NCBI GenBank assembly: GCA_964644025.1 | Contig: CAZXVW010000077.1 | Coordinates: forward strand, 1 to 17,654 | Direction: 5' to 3' | Length of the DNA: 17,654 nucleotides | DNA from: CAZXVW01 sp964644025 | Lineage (GTDB): Bacteria; Acidobacteriota; Terriglobia; Bryobacterales; Bryobacteraceae | Shown: piece by piece, positions 1-7,465 of the stretch | Position numbering within the stretch: the stretch's first letter is position 1 | How the letters are laid out: every line of letters starts with the position of its first letter | Notes under the pieces: generated by a model | Database searches by the model: none | Told to the model about the DNA's origin: nothing | Seen by the model: only the letters and a program-made list of their open reading frames with translations | Position numbers and translations under genes: made by a program

Positions 1-33
1 GCTACGGCGGCGCCCGGGGGAAGCGCAGAGCGA

Positions 34-1953
34 ATGTGCGGAATTGCTGGATATTTGACCGAGCCGGGGTCTTCTCCGCCGCGCCGGTGGCTGGAGCAGA
101 TGTGCGCCACGCTCGTCCACCGGGGTCCGGATGAGGAGGGCTACTACCTGGGTGACGGCGTAGGTCTCGGCCACCGCCGCCTCAGCATCATCGATCTCCG
201 CGGCGGGCGTCAGCCGTTAGCCAATGAGGATGGCACCATCCAGGTGGTCTTCAACGGGGAGATTTACAACTTCCGCGAGCTGCGCCGGGAGCTGGAGAAG
301 AAAGGCCACCGGTTCGCTACGCGGACTGATACCGAGGTGCTCGTTCACCTCTACGAGGAGGCTGGCGAGCGGATGCCCGAGTATCTCAACGGCATGTTCG
401 CCTTCGCCATCTGGGACGGGCGCGAGCGGCGGCTGTTGCTGGCCCGGGACCGGCTGGGCAAGAAGCCGCTGTATTACACAACGCGCATCCCCGGTCTTCG
501 CTTCTCGTTCGCATCGGAACTAAAAGCCCTGGCGAGCTTGCCCGGTTTCCCGAGGAAGGTGAAGCCGGAAAGCGTCGCCGATTTCCTCAGCCTGTCCTAC
601 GTACCCGATCCGGAGACGGTTTACGAGGACGTGCATAAGCTGAGGCCCGGTCATACACTTACGGTGACCGATGCGGACGAGGTGCGGGAACGCTGCTACT
701 GGGCACCGGCCTTTACTCCCGGCGAGGCTTCGGCCGATAACGCCCGCGAGGAATTGGAAGCGCTGGTGCGCGACGCCGTCGAGCGGCGGATGATCAGCGA
801 TGTTCCGCTCGGGGCGTTTCTCAGCGGCGGGATCGATTCCAGCCTGGTGGTCTCCCACATGGTGGGAGCGGAGAGTGGTCCCGTCAAGACGTTCTCGATC
901 GGCTTCACCGAGAAGCGGTTCGACGAGCTCGCCTACGCGCGGGCGGTCGCGCAGCGCTACCAGACCGAGCACCGCGAGAAGGTGGTTTCTCCCGATGTCC
1001 ATGACATGATGGACGTTTTGATCCGCCACTATGACGAACCGTTCGGGGATTCTTCGGCGATCCCTACTCTTTACCTGGCGCGGATGACACGCGAGAACGT
1101 TACGGTAGCGCTCTCCGGCGACGGCGCTGACGAGCTGTTCGCCGGCTACCGGCGCTACCGCTTCGCTATGCTCGAAGAGCAAATCCGGCGCCGGCTGCCT
1201 GGCTGGTTTCGGCGCACAGTAGTTTCCCTGGGCGCGAGACTTTACCCGAAGTTCGATTACCTCCCGCAGGTCTTCCGTGCGAAGGCATTGCTCCGCGACG
1301 TAGCTCAGGAGCTCGCCGGCGCCTACTTCAGCTCGATGTCCGTGTTCGGCGATCGAGAGTTGGCACGAGTGCTCTCGCCTGAGTTTCAGCGCAGCTTGCA
1401 CGGTTACTCGCCCCGCGAAGCCTACCGCCAACGCTTTACGCGCTGGCGGCATCTGCCGCCGCTCGAGCAACTCCAGGCAGTAGATCTGGAGACGTACCTC
1501 CCGGGCGATATCCTGGTGAAGGCGGACCGGGCCACCATGGCCTATTCGCTCGAGACGCGCTCCCCATGGCTCGATTACCGCATTGCCGAGTTTGCTGGCC
1601 GGCTTCCAACCGATTACAAGCTGCGCGACGGGCAGGGAAAGTACCTTCTTCGCCTGCTTTCGGCGGGCCGGATTCCGGAGGTGGTGGTGCGGCGGCGGAA
1701 AATGGGGTTTTCGGTCCCGTTGGCGCAATGGTTCCGGCAGACGTTGCGCCGTCCGTTCGAGTCGCTTGTCCTGGCGGCTAGAATGGAAGAGTACTGCAAT
1801 CTGAGAGAGGTGCGGCGCGTCTGGCGAGAGCACCAGGCCGGTTTCCGGAATCATGACCGCAAGCTTTGGAATCTGCTGATGCTCTCTTGTTGGGACCGGT
1901 ACCACCGCAACCAGGAGGAGGCTCCGTGGAGGGAAATGATCCAGCCAGCGTGA
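34..1953 (+). CDS. asnB: Asparagine synthase-like class II glutamine amidotransferase (XrtA/EPS-associated type)
   Basis: Glutamine-dependent amidotransferase that would transfer ammonia from glutamine to an ATP-activated carboxylate in the cytoplasm. The product is 639 aa. Residue 2 is Cys, the N-terminal nucleophile of class II amidotransferases once Met is removed. The glutaminase domain (about 2-190) shows HRRLSIIDL (48-56) and FNGEIYNF (73-80). The synthetase domain has the PP-loop SGGIDS (264-269), SGDGADELFAG (361-371) and GDILVKADRATMAYSLETR (491-509). Length and motif spacing fit the 'amidotransferase 1, exosortase A system-associated' subfamily as I recall it, which occurs in EPS loci and may amidate a sugar or precursor rather than make free asparagine. 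The start is fixed by the MCGI N-terminus. It is first of three closely spaced plus-strand genes, with 16 nt to the next. The fold is secure; the substrate is inferred. Confidence 0.93.
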   Translation: MCGIAGYLTEPGSSPPRRWLEQMCATLVHRGPDEEGYYLGDGVGLGHRRLSIIDLRGGRQPLANEDGTIQVVFNGEIYNFRELRRELEKKGHRFATRTDTEVLVHLYEEAGERMPEYLNGMFAFAIWDGRERRLLLARDRLGKKPLYYTTRIPGLRFSFASELKALASLPGFPRKVKPESVADFLSLSYVPDPETVYEDVHKLRPGHTLTVTDADEVRERCYWAPAFTPGEASADNAREELEALVRDAVERRMISDVPLGAFLSGGIDSSLVVSHMVGAESGPVKTFSIGFTEKRFDELAYARAVAQRYQTEHREKVVSPDVHDMMDVLIRHYDEPFGDSSAIPTLYLARMTRENVTVALSGDGADELFAGYRRYRFAMLEEQIRRRLPGWFRRTVVSLGARLYPKFDYLPQVFRAKALLRDVAQELAGAYFSSMSVFGDRELARVLSPEFQRSLHGYSPREAYRQRFTRWRHLPPLEQLQAVDLETYLPGDILVKADRATMAYSLETRSPWLDYRIAEFAGRLPTDYKLRDGQGKYLLRLLSAGRIPEVVVRRRKMGFSVPLAQWFRQTLRRPFESLVLAARMEEYCNLREVRRVWREHQAGFRNHDRKLWNLLMLSCWDRYHRNQEEAPWREMIQPA

Positions 1954-1969
1954 GCTGGTCCGGGGCGCA

Positions 1970-4531
1970 ATGGAACTGATGGTACGACAGGCAAGGCGGA
2001 ATTTCGGGGTCAGGTTCGCTGGACTGTTGCTGTGCGCGGCCCTGGCGAACGCTGAAGCGATTTCTAACGCCGTCTGGATCCGCGCTACAGACAAGGGATC
2101 CACCCGGCGCCGCCCGGTCACGATTTCCCGTGTGTTTGCCAGGGGAGAGATTTCCCAGTACGCCCAGGCAGCGGTCGATGGGACGCCCGTCCCCACGCAA
2201 TGTAACGTCAAGACGCGGTGGGGCGATGGCAGCGTTCAGCAGGCCATTCTCAGCTTTTGGATCACTTTGAAGCCTGGCGGCGTGCGGGTAGAGTTTGTCG
2301 AGCAGCCCTCGCCGCACGACCAGGGAGCCCTCACCAAGGATGAGCGGCTCGGCTTCAACGGTGGCCAGTGGGGAGCGGCCATCGAGGCGGCCGCGGCCGT
2401 AGTGCCCGGGTCCCGCGATCGTTGGCTGGCCGACGTGCGCCAAATGCTTGAGGATTGGAACGGCAGCCCTGACGCGAGCGGCGTGCGTTACTGGCTGAAG
2501 GGACCTATTTGCACGCAGGTCATCGTGGAAGACCGGACGCCGGCGCTCCGCTACGATTTCGGGTGGAAGAGCACGCTGAAGCCAGGGCGGTTGGGCGCCG
2601 ACGCTTCGCCGGAGGCCGAGGAACTGGTCGTGCGTGAGGAGGATGCTGACGCGTTGAAGGATTGGCAGCCCCCGCTGGCCGCGTACGTGGATCTGGAGCT
2701 GGTCCGGATTTGTTCGATCGAAGGGAACCGGCTGCAGATCTGCCGCGCGGGGCGAGGACAGGAGGGGACGCGGCCGACGCTTCACAGAGCCTGGATGAAA
2801 CCGCTGATCGTTCCGGATCAGGGCTGGCAAGCAGCGACGGAAGATCGCTACCGGTCGTTACATCCCATCTTCGTTCTAACCTTTTACCCGGGCTGGGAGG
2901 GCGTAAAGGTCGACTACATCGTCGAGAACGACTGGACCGGCAAGCTGCAGGATCAGACTTACACCGCGACCCTGTACAATGACCGCGACCGGCGCTCCAC
3001 CGTGTTTCGCGGCCGCGTGATCCACATCGCCCGGACGAGATGGCGCAAGACGTACTGGTCCGGCTCGGCTCCCGATCCAATCCAGGTGGATTACAACCTC
3101 CCGTATCTGATCCAGTCCCGGCTGCTACCGAGTTTCGACTTGAGCAAGAAGGTCTCCGGAGCGGCGATCCGGGACACGCTGGCACGATTCCAAAGGAAGG
3201 GTGGGGCCGAGCTGAACAAGACCGGCCAGTTGAACCAGTACTTCGGTACCACCGGGGACCGCCCGGAGATCGGTCTGTTCCCGCGGTGGACGTTGCGCTA
3301 CCTTTATACGTTCGACCCGCGGCTCGAGGATGTCGTCCTGGGCAACGCCACGGTCAGCGGCTACGTCCCGATCCATTACCGGGAATCCGAGACGCGACGG
3401 CGGTTCACTCACATCGGCGACTTCACTTCCACGTCCGGTTTCGGGCGGGTAATCTCGATCGACGGGCGCCCCACCTTTACCACGCTTACGCTCACGGCGC
3501 GGGAGACGAACCCCGACGACCGGATCGAGCCGGTGGGGCCGATGACCGACGGTGGTTGGAGAGTGGACCGGGCGCACCAGCCCAGCCTGGTTTTCCTGCC
3601 GTACATGCTCACCGGAGACTGGTACTTTCTCCAGGAGCTGTACTTCTGGGCGGCTTATGACGTGGGCGGTTCAAATCCACGGACCTGCTTTTACTGCCGG
3701 CACTGGGACTGGGGCTACATCGCTGACCAGAGCCGCGGCGAGGCATGGGCGTTGCGCAACCTCGCCTTCGCTGCCGTTGCAGCGCCGGACGGCTCGCCCG
3801 AGAAGGCTTATTTCACCGAGAAGCTAAACAACAACATAGCCGTCAAGGAGGGCAAGTACAACATCAGGCACGGGGCTTTCTACCGTCCATGCGCCACTCA
3901 GCCGTACGACGAAAGTAGGGAACCATCCATGTGGTGCTGGGGCAGGAACACTGTCGGCGGGGGCCGGTACAACCCCCTGTTGTTCCTGGACAGTGGCAGC
4001 AGCGGGTCACGCCAGGGGACGCGCACGGACCGGGTGGCAGCGGCCAGCTCGCCATGGTCTTACAACTTCAACCATATCGTCTGGGGATATCTCAAGGAGT
4101 TGGGATTTCGACAAATCGCGCCGCTGCAGGAAACCATGGCAAAGAACTTGCTGCACCAGATCTGTGATCCGGACTACAATCCGTACCTCGTCGATTCCTA
4201 TCGGATCCCAGTGAGGCAGCAAGCTGAGGGCACACCGTACTTTACGCGTTGGGGGACGGTGAAAGAGGGCTTTTTGGATGAGTCGCGGGAGAGGTTTGAA
4301 CACGTGATGTACGCGTGGATCGCCCTGGCGGCGAGTAGCTTTTTGCCGGGGATCAACGACGGAAGCTTGAGCGGCACTCGCGCCTGGGAATTCATGCGTG
4401 ACCGCGTTCCGGGGCAGAATCAGTTGAATGACGATCCACGGTTTGCGCTGGTGCCGCGGGGGGAGCAATGGCAGCGGGGCAAGAAACAACGGCCGGTTAA
4501 GCTTCCTGCCTGGCAGAGTCGGGGGCGGTAG
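1970..4531 (+). CDS. Large secreted protein, putative polysaccharide-active (PcRGLX/YetA-like fold, tentative)
   Basis: An 853-aa protein with a probable Sec signal peptide (basic start, hydrophobic stretch about 14-27, Ala-rich cleavage region ending ALANA), so it is exported. No confident family match. Residues 47-100 have the order 'RPVTISRVFARGE...DG.PVPTQ.NVKTRWGDGSVQQA.LS', which resembles the N-terminal RIFT-barrel domain of PcRGLX/YetA (exo-rhamnogalacturonan-lyase-like) proteins. A beta-rich middle follows (about 170-500), then a helical C-terminus with HQPSLVFLPYMLTGDWYFL (536-554), like an alpha/alpha toroid. A lyase or glycan-binding role is therefore an inference. It is paralogous to the gene at 15635: in an ungapped stretch (residues 431-479 here) 28 of 49 residues match. 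Residues 200-295 form an extra segment compared with the paralogue. There is no PEP-CTERM tail. ATG 1970 was chosen; an in-frame ATG at 1979 is possible. The ribosome site is weak (GGGG), so coupling to the upstream gene is likely. Confidence 0.85.
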   Translation: MELMVRQARRNFGVRFAGLLLCAALANAEAISNAVWIRATDKGSTRRRPVTISRVFARGEISQYAQAAVDGTPVPTQCNVKTRWGDGSVQQAILSFWITLKPGGVRVEFVEQPSPHDQGALTKDERLGFNGGQWGAAIEAAAAVVPGSRDRWLADVRQMLEDWNGSPDASGVRYWLKGPICTQVIVEDRTPALRYDFGWKSTLKPGRLGADASPEAEELVVREEDADALKDWQPPLAAYVDLELVRICSIEGNRLQICRAGRGQEGTRPTLHRAWMKPLIVPDQGWQAATEDRYRSLHPIFVLTFYPGWEGVKVDYIVENDWTGKLQDQTYTATLYNDRDRRSTVFRGRVIHIARTRWRKTYWSGSAPDPIQVDYNLPYLIQSRLLPSFDLSKKVSGAAIRDTLARFQRKGGAELNKTGQLNQYFGTTGDRPEIGLFPRWTLRYLYTFDPRLEDVVLGNATVSGYVPIHYRESETRRRFTHIGDFTSTSGFGRVISIDGRPTFTTLTLTARETNPDDRIEPVGPMTDGGWRVDRAHQPSLVFLPYMLTGDWYFLQELYFWAAYDVGGSNPRTCFYCRHWDWGYIADQSRGEAWALRNLAFAAVAAPDGSPEKAYFTEKLNNNIAVKEGKYNIRHGAFYRPCATQPYDESREPSMWCWGRNTVGGGRYNPLLFLDSGSSGSRQGTRTDRVAAASSPWSYNFNHIVWGYLKELGFRQIAPLQETMAKNLLHQICDPDYNPYLVDSYRIPVRQQAEGTPYFTRWGTVKEGFLDESRERFEHVMYAWIALAASSFLPGINDGSLSGTRAWEFMRDRVPGQNQLNDDPRFALVPRGEQWQRGKKQRPVKLPAWQSRGR
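2567..2854 (+). other. Extra segment within the secreted protein, containing an RGQEGT motif
   Basis: Codons 200-295 of the 853-aa protein lie between the conserved YDFGW and SLHPIF motifs. The paralogue at 15635 has only about 22 residues between the matching motifs (YDFGY and SLHPIF), so this copy carries roughly 74 extra residues. The second half reads like a short beta-hairpin module around NRLQICRAGRGQEGTRPTLH (253-272). From memory, phage tail and virion proteins often contain a similar 'T.TRGQEGT.A..H' module. The insertion is visible directly; the phage resemblance is an inference from motif memory. Confidence 0.55.
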
Positions 4532-4538
4532 CCAGCGC

Positions 4539-5849
4539 ATGCGAAACCTCGACGTCACGAGGGAGCCGGACAAACCACGGAATGGGGATGCGGCCCATCG
4601 GGACGGCGGCGGGGTCGTTGTCTTGATTGCGAATGCCTATCCCCCGATGATGTTTTCCGGGGCTACCCGCGCCTTCCGCTTCGCAAAATACTTGCGGGAG
4701 GCCGGCCATTGCGTCCAGGTGATTGCCGATGGAGAGGCGCCAGAGCCGGAGCCCTTCGTGGCCCGGGTGCCGGCGCAAGCAAGGTCGCCGAGGGGGATGA
4801 AAGCCCTGGCCCGGCTGGCAGACTGGACGCAGTCGCTCCTGCTCCCCTATAACGAGCGCCTTTACTGGGTTCCTCACGCGGCGGCGAAAGCCGAGGAGTT
4901 CGCAGCTACCGGCAAGGTGGCCGCAGTGGTCTCGACCTCTCCGCCACTCGGGTCTCACTTCGCCGCATTGTGGATCAAGAAACGGCACGGGGTCCCCTGG
5001 ATTGCGGACTTCCGTGATCCGCTTTCGGACAACCCTTTCCATGAGGGCGCCGTACTCGGCTCGCGGCGGCTGGCGCACGCTGGTGAAAGACTGATGGAGC
5101 GCTGGCTGTTTTCGAGCGCCGACTGGATAATCGCCAACACAGATACCGTGCTGGAGCGCTGGCGGCGGCGTTACCCGCAGTGGAGCAAGAAATTCGTGGT
5201 CATCTGGAACGGGTTTGACCCGGACGAGTCCGCGCCGCCGGCGCGGGAGCAGCCGTCACGTCCGTACCGGGTCCTCGCCCACGTGGGGGTGTTGTACGGC
5301 GCCCGCCATCCCGCCATCCTCCTGGGGTCGCTAGCGCGCCTGATCCAACACGGCCGGCTGAAGACCGGAGACGTGCACGTGCGTCTGGTTGGGGCCATCG
5401 AGCAAAGCTGCATTCTGGCCTCAGAACCCGCCTTCAGCTTTCTCAAGGCCCGGGGGTGCTTGAGCTATACGGGCGCCAGCGTGCCCCGCCAGGAAGCATT
5501 GCGCGAGATTTACTCGGCTGACTACTTGTTGCTGCTCGACCTGAATCCACACCACGCCGATCTGCAGGTGCCGGCCAAGCTGTTCGACTACGCCACCGCA
5601 GGAAAACCGATTCTCGCCTTCACTCCGCGGCACTCGCCAGTGGAGCGCATCCTGGGCCGAAGCGGCCTGGCTCACGTCTCGATCCCACCCGACCTGCCGG
5701 AGCCGGAGGTAGACGAACTCGTGCTGCGGTTCCTTGAGCTGCCGCCAAGATCGCTGGTGCCCAATCAGTGGTTCCTCGACCAGTTTGACATGCGCCGCCA
5801 GGTCCGGATGCTTGCCGATCTGATTCAGAGGCAGGCGGCTGAGGGCTGA
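4539..5849 (+). CDS. GT-B glycosyltransferase (GT4-like)
   Basis: Cytoplasmic sugar transferase, 436 aa from ATG 4539, that probably adds a sugar to the growing lipid-linked EPS repeat unit. The N-terminal Rossmann half begins VVVLIANAYPPMMFSGATR (26-44), the usual acceptor-side start with a Gly-containing loop. IADFRDPLSD (155-164) is typical of a GT4 subgroup. The C-terminal half has VIWNGFDPDE (221-230) and VPAKLFDYATAGKPILAF (344-361), the nucleotide-sugar-binding region. No membrane segment is seen. The frame is open upstream to 4428, but that would overlap the previous gene by 104 nt with low-complexity, shadow-like residues. ATG 4539 lies 7 nt after the previous stop with GGGGGCGG upstream. 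Donor and acceptor cannot be told from sequence. It converges on the flippase gene. Confidence 0.9.
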   Translation: MRNLDVTREPDKPRNGDAAHRDGGGVVVLIANAYPPMMFSGATRAFRFAKYLREAGHCVQVIADGEAPEPEPFVARVPAQARSPRGMKALARLADWTQSLLLPYNERLYWVPHAAAKAEEFAATGKVAAVVSTSPPLGSHFAALWIKKRHGVPWIADFRDPLSDNPFHEGAVLGSRRLAHAGERLMERWLFSSADWIIANTDTVLERWRRRYPQWSKKFVVIWNGFDPDESAPPAREQPSRPYRVLAHVGVLYGARHPAILLGSLARLIQHGRLKTGDVHVRLVGAIEQSCILASEPAFSFLKARGCLSYTGASVPRQEALREIYSADYLLLLDLNPHHADLQVPAKLFDYATAGKPILAFTPRHSPVERILGRSGLAHVSIPPDLPEPEVDELVLRFLELPPRSLVPNQWFLDQFDMRRQVRMLADLIQRQAAEG

Positions 5850-5875
5850 CCCCGCTGGCGCCGAACCTGGTCAGC
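5845..5875. terminator. Inverted repeat between convergent genes, candidate bidirectional terminator
   Basis: GCTGACC (5845-5851) and GGTCAGC (5869-5875) are perfect 7-bp inverted arms around a 17-nt GC-rich loop that contains GGCGCC. The stop codon of the plus-strand glycosyltransferase (TGA 5847-5849) is in one arm and the stop of the minus-strand flippase (5873-5871) is in the other. There is no T-run on either side, so this is not a classical intrinsic terminator; it could stall polymerase or protect both 3' ends. Confidence 0.4.
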
Positions 5876-7379
5876 GCTGTCCCTGGCCAGGAATATGAAG
5901 GCGGGCGCGAAGACCCGGCGGAAGATACTTTGCTACTGCGCGAAGAAAAAACCGGATCTCATCGCCGTCGAAGAATCGCAACAGCAGCAGCAGTGCCGGA
6001 TAAGCCATGACGAAGGCGCAACCCAACAAGATATCCACCCACGGGTTGGCGGTTCGTACGAGGGAAAAGGCAATTGCCAGGGCCAGCGCAGTGAGTGTCA
6101 GTTTGCCGAATCGGCGGAACTCAAAGCGGAAGTAGCGGACCCGTTGTGCTTGCCACAGGCCCGCTGCCAGCATGGTTCCGAAGGCGGCCATGGTGCCGGC
6201 CACCGCGCCCCAGATTCCAAATCGGGGGATCAGCGTAATGTAGGTTGCCAGACCCACGGTGGCGCCCAGCGAGGTAACGCCCAGCTCAGAAACGGTCCTT
6301 GCCTCTAACAGAAAAGCGCACCGGAAATGCCCCCCCAGGGTGCGCAAGCTGAACGCCAGGGCAATCCAGGGAATCAGCTTTCCGGCCGGCCAGTAGGAGG
6401 CGGGTACGAGGATCCGAAGGGTGGGATCGCCAAAGAAGGCAAACGATAGCACCAGGAAACTTAACCCCAGCATCAGGTAGGTGGCCACGCGGGTATAGAT
6501 CTTCTCGCCCTCCGGCCGGCGGACAATGGAGTACATTTGCGCGCGCCAGTAAATTCCGAACGGCATCTGGAGATGGGTGATCAGCACCCCGCACCGGTAC
6601 GCAAGCGCATAGAGGCCTACTTCGGACAAGGAGGCGAACCGGCGAAGAAAGAAACGGTCGGCCGAGTTCAGAACTAACATGCCGAGGCCGCTCACCCCCA
6701 GCGGCGCTGAGTAGCGGATGAATCTCCCCAATAGCGGAAAACTGAAATCAGTCCGGATCCTCGCATTCGCGAGGGTGAGACGAGCCATCAAGGCTGCCAT
6801 GAGCAGTGAAGTCACCAGCGAACTCCAGAGCATGGCAAAGACGCCCATCCGGAATGGAATCAGCAAGATCAGGTTCAACGTCACCGCCACCCCCAACCGC
6901 GCCAGCGTATAGCTGGTATAAGCGGCAGGCCGGTTCAAACTGCGCAGGTAACACAGGCCCACCTCCACCGGAAGCGAGCCGGCGAAAGCCACGAAGACGA
7001 GGTGGTAATGGCGAATGTAGTCGTGCGAGCCCAATACAAGCCGGCTTAACCAGGGGGCGGCGAACCATCCGATCGCGGCGCCCAGGGCGCCGAGCAAGGC
7101 TCCCCCCAGGTAAATTGTGCAGATCGTACGCCTCTTCTGCTCGGGGGAGTCCGTCGCCGAATAGTGGTAGAACAGTGACTCGCCGATCTTCAGCCCGATG
7201 ACTCCGGAGAAAACAAATGACGTTAACTCTAGCAGTTCCAGAACTCCGTAATCTTCTGGTGTCAGGTACCGCGTATAAACCGGGAGAAGAACAAAAGCAG
7301 TGGCTCGGGAGGCAAGGATGGCAATGGAGTAGATACTGGTGCCCCGGACAATCTCTTTGACAATCGAGCCTTGGCGCAA
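5871..7379 (-). CDS. Wzx-like polysaccharide flippase (MOP/MATE superfamily, RfbX type)
   Basis: Integral inner-membrane protein of 502 aa that would flip undecaprenyl-linked repeat units to the periplasmic face. The N-terminus (KEIVRGTSIYSIAILASR, then LLPVYTRYLTPEDYGVLEL) is the hallmark start of the polysaccharide-biosynthesis MOP family, whose 'R.L.P.DYG' motif follows the first helix. About 12-14 hydrophobic segments are spread over the whole length, as usual for Wzx (about 400-500 aa). The start is TTG at 7379: an in-frame TAA lies two codons upstream and no ATG or GTG precedes the first helix, so TTG is forced. Only a weak AGAGA ribosome site is seen. It is last in the minus-strand set, 86 nt after the ligase gene. 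Confidence 0.92.
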   Translation of the reverse strand: MRQGSIVKEIVRGTSIYSIAILASRATAFVLLPVYTRYLTPEDYGVLELLELTSFVFSGVIGLKIGESLFYHYSATDSPEQKRRTICTIYLGGALLGALGAAIGWFAAPWLSRLVLGSHDYIRHYHLVFVAFAGSLPVEVGLCYLRSLNRPAAYTSYTLARLGVAVTLNLILLIPFRMGVFAMLWSSLVTSLLMAALMARLTLANARIRTDFSFPLLGRFIRYSAPLGVSGLGMLVLNSADRFFLRRFASLSEVGLYALAYRCGVLITHLQMPFGIYWRAQMYSIVRRPEGEKIYTRVATYLMLGLSFLVLSFAFFGDPTLRILVPASYWPAGKLIPWIALAFSLRTLGGHFRCAFLLEARTVSELGVTSLGATVGLATYITLIPRFGIWGAVAGTMAAFGTMLAAGLWQAQRVRYFRFEFRRFGKLTLTALALAIAFSLVRTANPWVDILLGCAFVMAYPALLLLLRFFDGDEIRFFLRAVAKYLPPGLRARLHIPGQGQR

Positions 7380-7432
7380 ATCTTATTGTCTCTGAAATCC
7401 TGCCGGTTGAGAACTTCCCCGGAGTGGCTGCC

Positions 7433-7461
7433 ATCCCGCGCGGATGTAACGGTTCCGGGAT
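7433..7461. repeat. Inverted repeat between ligase and flippase genes
   Basis: ATCCCG (7433-7438) pairs with CGGGAT (7456-7461) across a 17-nt loop, in the 86-nt gap after the ligase stop codon. Short stem and no T-run; it could be a weak processing or attenuation hairpin, or chance in GC-rich DNA. Confidence 0.25.
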
Positions 7462-7465
7462 CAGA

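Noticed and set aside
520..2211. Long minus-strand open frame (563 codons) opposite the amidotransferase
   Set aside because: It lies opposite a clear asparagine-synthase-like gene, has low-complexity Arg/Pro/His-rich residues with no recognisable motif, and is typical of antisense frames in GC-rich DNA.
1778..2830. Minus-strand open frame (350 codons) spanning the amidotransferase-secreted protein junction
   Set aside because: No domain, no ribosome site, opposite two supported genes.
4428..4538. Upstream extension of the glycosyltransferase to 4428
   Set aside because: It would overlap the previous gene by 104 nt with Gly/Arg/Ser-rich, non-conserved residues; ATG 4539 fits the family and spacing.
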